Source: Elusimicrobiota bacterium
GTDB taxonomy: Bacteria > Elusimicrobiota > Elusimicrobia > UBA1565 > JACRDR01
Direction of reading: 5' to 3'
Assembly: GCA_016194745.1 (NCBI GenBank)
Contig: JACQBA010000007.1
Span: forward strand, 124,001 to 188,000
DNA: 64,000 nucleotides
The position numbers were made by a program, and so were the translations under genes. Shown here one piece after another: positions 61,219 to 64,000 of this stretch (its first letter is position 1; each line of letters begins with the position of its first letter). The notes beneath the pieces are model-generated. The model ran no database searches. It was not told the DNA's origin and saw only the letters and a program-made list of their open reading frames with translations.

Positions 61219-64000
61219 CGCTTTCGACCGGCGAGGGCCTCGAGGTTCGCCCGGGCTCCGGCGTCCGAAGGGTCGAGCCGCAGCGCCTCGAGGAATTCCG
61301 CGGCCGCTAGGCCCGCGAATCCACGCTGCATGAGATAGACGCCGAGGTTGTGATGGATGTTCGCCGCGCCGGGCTTGAGCCGGGCCGCCTCGCGCAACTC
61401 GGCGATGGCCTCGTCGACTAGGCCCTTCTGTCCCAGGAACGTCCCGAGGTTGAACCGCGCGTCGGCGTGCGCGGGGTCGAGAGCCACGGCGGCCCGCGTG
61501 ACGATCATCGCGCCGTCCATGTCCCCGCGCATCGCCGCCTCGAAGCCGCGCCGGAAGTACCGCTCGGCGTAGAGGGCGCTGAGCTTGGGATCGAGAGCTC
61601 TGGCGTTCTTTGCCGCCCCGGCGCCGCCCACGGCGTCGCGCATGCCGTAGCCGGCGAGCGTGCGGATGACGTGCGGCGTCGCGGCGGACGGCTCGCCCGC
61701 GATCACGTCGCGAGCCAACTCGGACGCCTTGAGCCAGCGGCCCTCGTCCGCGGCGACCCACGCGAGATTGAGTCGGCAAACGTCGCACGAAGGGTCTTTG
61801 TCCAGCGCGTGCGACCACAAGAAGACCGGATCCTGCTCGAGCCGGATCTGCGGGCGCCCGAAGAGGAAGATGAGGACGAAGAGCGCTCCCGCGCAGGCGC
61901 CCGCGAGCGAGAACGGGGAGGCGAAGCGGACGTAGAGGAGGCACAGTGCCGGAGCGATCGGCCAGGCCAGCGCGTACGCCCAGGGCAGCCACAATGCAGG
62001 CGGGAACCGCGCGGTCGCGACCGCCCAAAAGCCCGCGGCGGCCAAGAGGGCGAACGGCCAGGCGGGCAGCCTCGCGCGGCCGAGCAGCGCCGCCGCGTAG
62101 AAGATCCACACGTTCGCGAACGCGACCGGCGAGGAGAGCAGCGCCGCCGCGAAGCTCGCGAGCCCGAGGCCGTACCAAGTCCAGGCCGCTCTTCCCGTGG
62201 AGTCGCCCGCCGTAAGCCGCGCGAGGCCTGCCGCGGCGGAGAAGGTCATGGCGAGCAGGTAGCCGCGCCGCGAGACGCAGGCGAGCGGCAACGCGCACAG
62301 CGGCAGGAGCGCGTAGCTCGCCGCGAGCATGGACGCGGCCCACGGGACGGCCGGGTCCGCCGGGCGCGCCTTGCGGAGCGCCGCCAGGATCAGGCGGAAC
62401 AGGAGCGCCGCGTTCAATCCGTGGATCGCGAGGTTCGTGAAATGGAATCCCGCCGGAGCGCCCCCGCCCAGGACATTGTCCCAACCGTGTGTGATCCACG
62501 CCGCGAGCTGGAACGCCGCGAGCGGGTCCGCCCAGCGGATGACGCGGCCGAAGACGACGCTCTCGAAGTCCTCCGCTCCGGCGAATCCGTTCCGTACCGC
62601 CGACCACAGGAGCACGACCGTGCCGCCCCACACCGCGTACTGCAGGAGCGGTACCTCCAGCGCCGGCATCGGACGTTCGGGACCGATCCCGCGCGCGCGC
62701 CGCGGCGAGCGCAGCCCCCACCACAAGACGAGAAGCAGCGCCGCGGCGATGGCAGCATGCCACAGGTACGACGGCATGAGCAGGAACGGCCCCATATGCA
62801 TGAAGTAGCGCTGGAACCGCTCGGGCAGCGCGGGCTCGGAGAAGGGTTCCGCGTTGATGACGAACCAGAACTTGGAAAGCGCGACGCTCGCCGCCGCGAA
62901 GGCCGCGTAGGCCCACTTCGGCATGCCCGCCTCATCCGCCGCCTTCGCCGCGATGGCGGCGTAGGCGGGCAGCGCGAACATCAGCAGGCGCGACTCTGGG
63001 CCGAGCGCGAGCCCTAGCGTCGCGGCGACGTACGCGACGAGGCCGAGCCCCTGGCGCTGGACGACCCGCACGGCCCGCGGCCACGCGACGACGAGCAGCA
63101 GGACGACCGGTCCGTAGTAGAGAGCGTGCGTCACCAGAAAATACAACGGCTTGGCGATGGCGCCGAGCACCGTCCACCACAGGACCCTGACCGCGTTGGA
63201 GGACGGCGCGCTCGGATCGGTCACCCGCACCCGCGCGAGCGACACGGTAAGAGCAAGAAGCGCCGCGGCCGGCAGTCGGCGCCAGGCCACGTGCGCCTTG
63301 AGCGACTCCCAGGAATAGAGGAACTCCGCATCCAACAGGCGGGATAGGCCGGCGACGATCAGCGCGGAAGCAAGGATCAGGCTGATGATCGCCATCGATT
63401 CGAGCACCGGCGGCGCGTGGTTTTCGAGCGGAAGCCGCAGCGCGAAATGCGCATAGCCGGCGGCCAATGCGAACGCGGCGCAGGCGGCGAGCGCGGCCGC
63501 CCAGTTCTTGCCGCCTTTCGCGGGTTCGATCACGGTCTCGCGCCGCGGCAGCAGGAAAAGGAGCAGGCCCGCGGGCCACAATTGGGGCCAAACGAAGGCG
63601 CCGACGACCGCGAGCGCCCCCTGCGCGAGCGCGCTTCCGGCCAGATAGGCGTGGAGCATCAGCATCCCCAGGCCGAAGCCGGCGCTGTCCATGAGGACGG
63701 GATAGTAATAGCAATGCTTGAGGTTCCCGAAGTTGACGAACAGCGACAAGAACCCGAGCCACGTCGCCGGCAATCCCAGGCCGAGCCGGGACGCCGCGAG
63801 CGTCCAGACGAACGCCGCGAGCGCGAGCCAGAGCATGTTCCAGACTTGGTACGCCTTGATGATGTGCCAATCGTCGAGCGGGACGTTCGCCGCGCGCAGG
63901 CCGTAGTGCACGATCGCGGGAGGCAGCACCCGCGGCGCCTTGTACGTCGGCACGCGCTTGACGAGGACCTCGCCGTAGTAGTCCTTGGTCCATAGGCCGT
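61215..64000 (-). CDS. Large membrane protein with C-terminal TPR domain, 5' end outside the window
   Basis: The frame is open to the window edge (last full codon 63998). The upstream codons read GLWTKDYYGEVLVKRVPTYK, which is good coding sequence, so the GTG at 63953 is internal and the true start lies beyond. The visible 928 residues contain some 15-20 hydrophobic helices. The first half resembles an uncharacterised multi-pass protein. The second half repeats the TMTC plan (FESVVFGRVIRWADPLAAFQ, GFHFTNLAIHGLNAALLFRL). The last 230 residues are TPRs (ARFNLGTFLGQKGLVDEAIA, IHHNLGVYLMQRGFAGLAAA). It ends overlapping the methyltransferase gene on the other strand. Envelope glycosylation is a guess; membrane location and TPRs are sure. 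Confidence 0.75.
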   Translation of the reverse strand, partial: GLWTKDYYGEVLVKRVPTYKAPRVLPPAIVHYGLRAANVPLDDWHIIKAYQVWNMLWLALAAFVWTLAASRLGLGLPATWLGFLSLFVNFGNLKHCYYYPVLMDSAGFGLGMLMLHAYLAGSALAQGALAVVGAFVWPQLWPAGLLLFLLPRRETVIEPAKGGKNWAAALAACAAFALAAGYAHFALRLPLENHAPPVLESMAIISLILASALIVAGLSRLLDAEFLYSWESLKAHVAWRRLPAAALLALTVSLARVRVTDPSAPSSNAVRVLWWTVLGAIAKPLYFLVTHALYYGPVVLLLVVAWPRAVRVVQRQGLGLVAYVAATLGLALGPESRLLMFALPAYAAIAAKAADEAGMPKWAYAAFAAASVALSKFWFVINAEPFSEPALPERFQRYFMHMGPFLLMPSYLWHAAIAAALLLVLWWGLRSPRRARGIGPERPMPALEVPLLQYAVWGGTVVLLWSAVRNGFAGAEDFESVVFGRVIRWADPLAAFQLAAWITHGWDNVLGGGAPAGFHFTNLAIHGLNAALLFRLILAALRKARPADPAVPWAASMLAASYALLPLCALPLACVSRRGYLLAMTFSAAAGLARLTAGDSTGRAAWTWYGLGLASFAAALLSSPVAFANVWIFYAAALLGRARLPAWPFALLAAAGFWAVATARFPPALWLPWAYALAWPIAPALCLLYVRFASPFSLAGACAGALFVLIFLFGRPQIRLEQDPVFLWSHALDKDPSCDVCRLNLAWVAADEGRWLKASELARDVIAGEPSAATPHVIRTLAGYGMRDAVGGAGAAKNARALDPKLSALYAERYFRRGFEAAMRGDMDGAMIVTRAAVALDPAHADARFNLGTFLGQKGLVDEAIAELREAARLKPGAANIHHNLGVYLMQRGFAGLAAAEFLEALRLDPSDAGARANLEALAGRKR

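Noticed and set aside
63951..63953. GTG as the start of the last membrane protein.
   Set aside because: Fifteen further codons upstream to the window edge read as good coding sequence with no stop, so the gene continues beyond base 64000.

Overview
The window is GC-rich, densely coding chromosomal DNA from a diderm (Gram-negative) bacterium. Signs of two membranes are a PorV-type outer-membrane barrel, a MotB with an OmpA peptidoglycan-binding domain, a Tat-type lipoprotein and many exported proteins. The large fibronectin-type surface protein with a FlgD-like C-terminal domain, placed next to a PorV-TPR protein, together with the high GC content, recalls uncultured Elusimicrobiota-like genomes. 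That assignment is an impression from gene content and was not tested. I saw no tRNA, rRNA, CRISPR array, insertion sequence or prophage, and no gene-free stretch longer than about 300 bases.

Layout. 1-4284: a truncated membrane protein, a GT-C-like membrane protein with a coupled methyltransferase, a DUF2332 protein and a small exported protein. 4523-9987: gabT, a saccharopine-dehydrogenase-like gene, patA and patD, a transaminase route from putrescine to GABA and succinate semialdehyde. 10109-11983: a type IV pilus/type II secretion ATPase with an N-terminal response-regulator domain. 12728-17496: a polyamine ABC transporter (potA, potD, potB, potC) with a double response regulator encoded between potD and potB; it presumably feeds the putrescine genes. 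17654-19585: an SH3-like exported protein and a TPR protein. 19660-26045 (minus): the conserved rimP-nusA-infB-rbfA-truB-ribF operon, with a promoter and an intrinsic terminator in its leader. 26170-30414: exported proteins, a zinc phospholipase C-like protein and an alternative-oxidase-family diiron protein. 30512-38972 (minus): rpsB-tsf-pyrH-frr-uppS-cdsA-dxr-rseP-proS. 39236-43101: rfbC, a GH13 glycosidase, glucokinase and 6-phosphogluconolactonase.

43122-58566 is the most unusual part. A histidine kinase fused to a receiver and a second kinase converge on a minus-strand operon. In transcription order that operon encodes an FN3/FlgD-like surface protein, a PorV-TPR protein, a HAMP histidine kinase, a fusion of the last part of FliF (periplasmic domain plus transmembrane helix) to the middle and C-terminal domains of FliG, a HATPase protein without a phosphoacceptor histidine, a CheY-like regulator, an OmpR-type regulator, MotA and MotB. 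A second two-component set (regulator, kinase, regulator) diverges from it. No filament, hook, rod, FliM or FliN gene is in the window. I read this as a candidate reduced or repurposed flagellar-motor-like machine coupled to a surface adhesin and its own sensory pathway, and it is the best candidate here for an undescribed system. 58563-64000 holds two TMTC-like membrane TPR proteins and a methyltransferase.

A second window-wide theme is that at least six start codons lie 5-7 bases downstream of a good -10 hexamer, which predicts leaderless transcripts.
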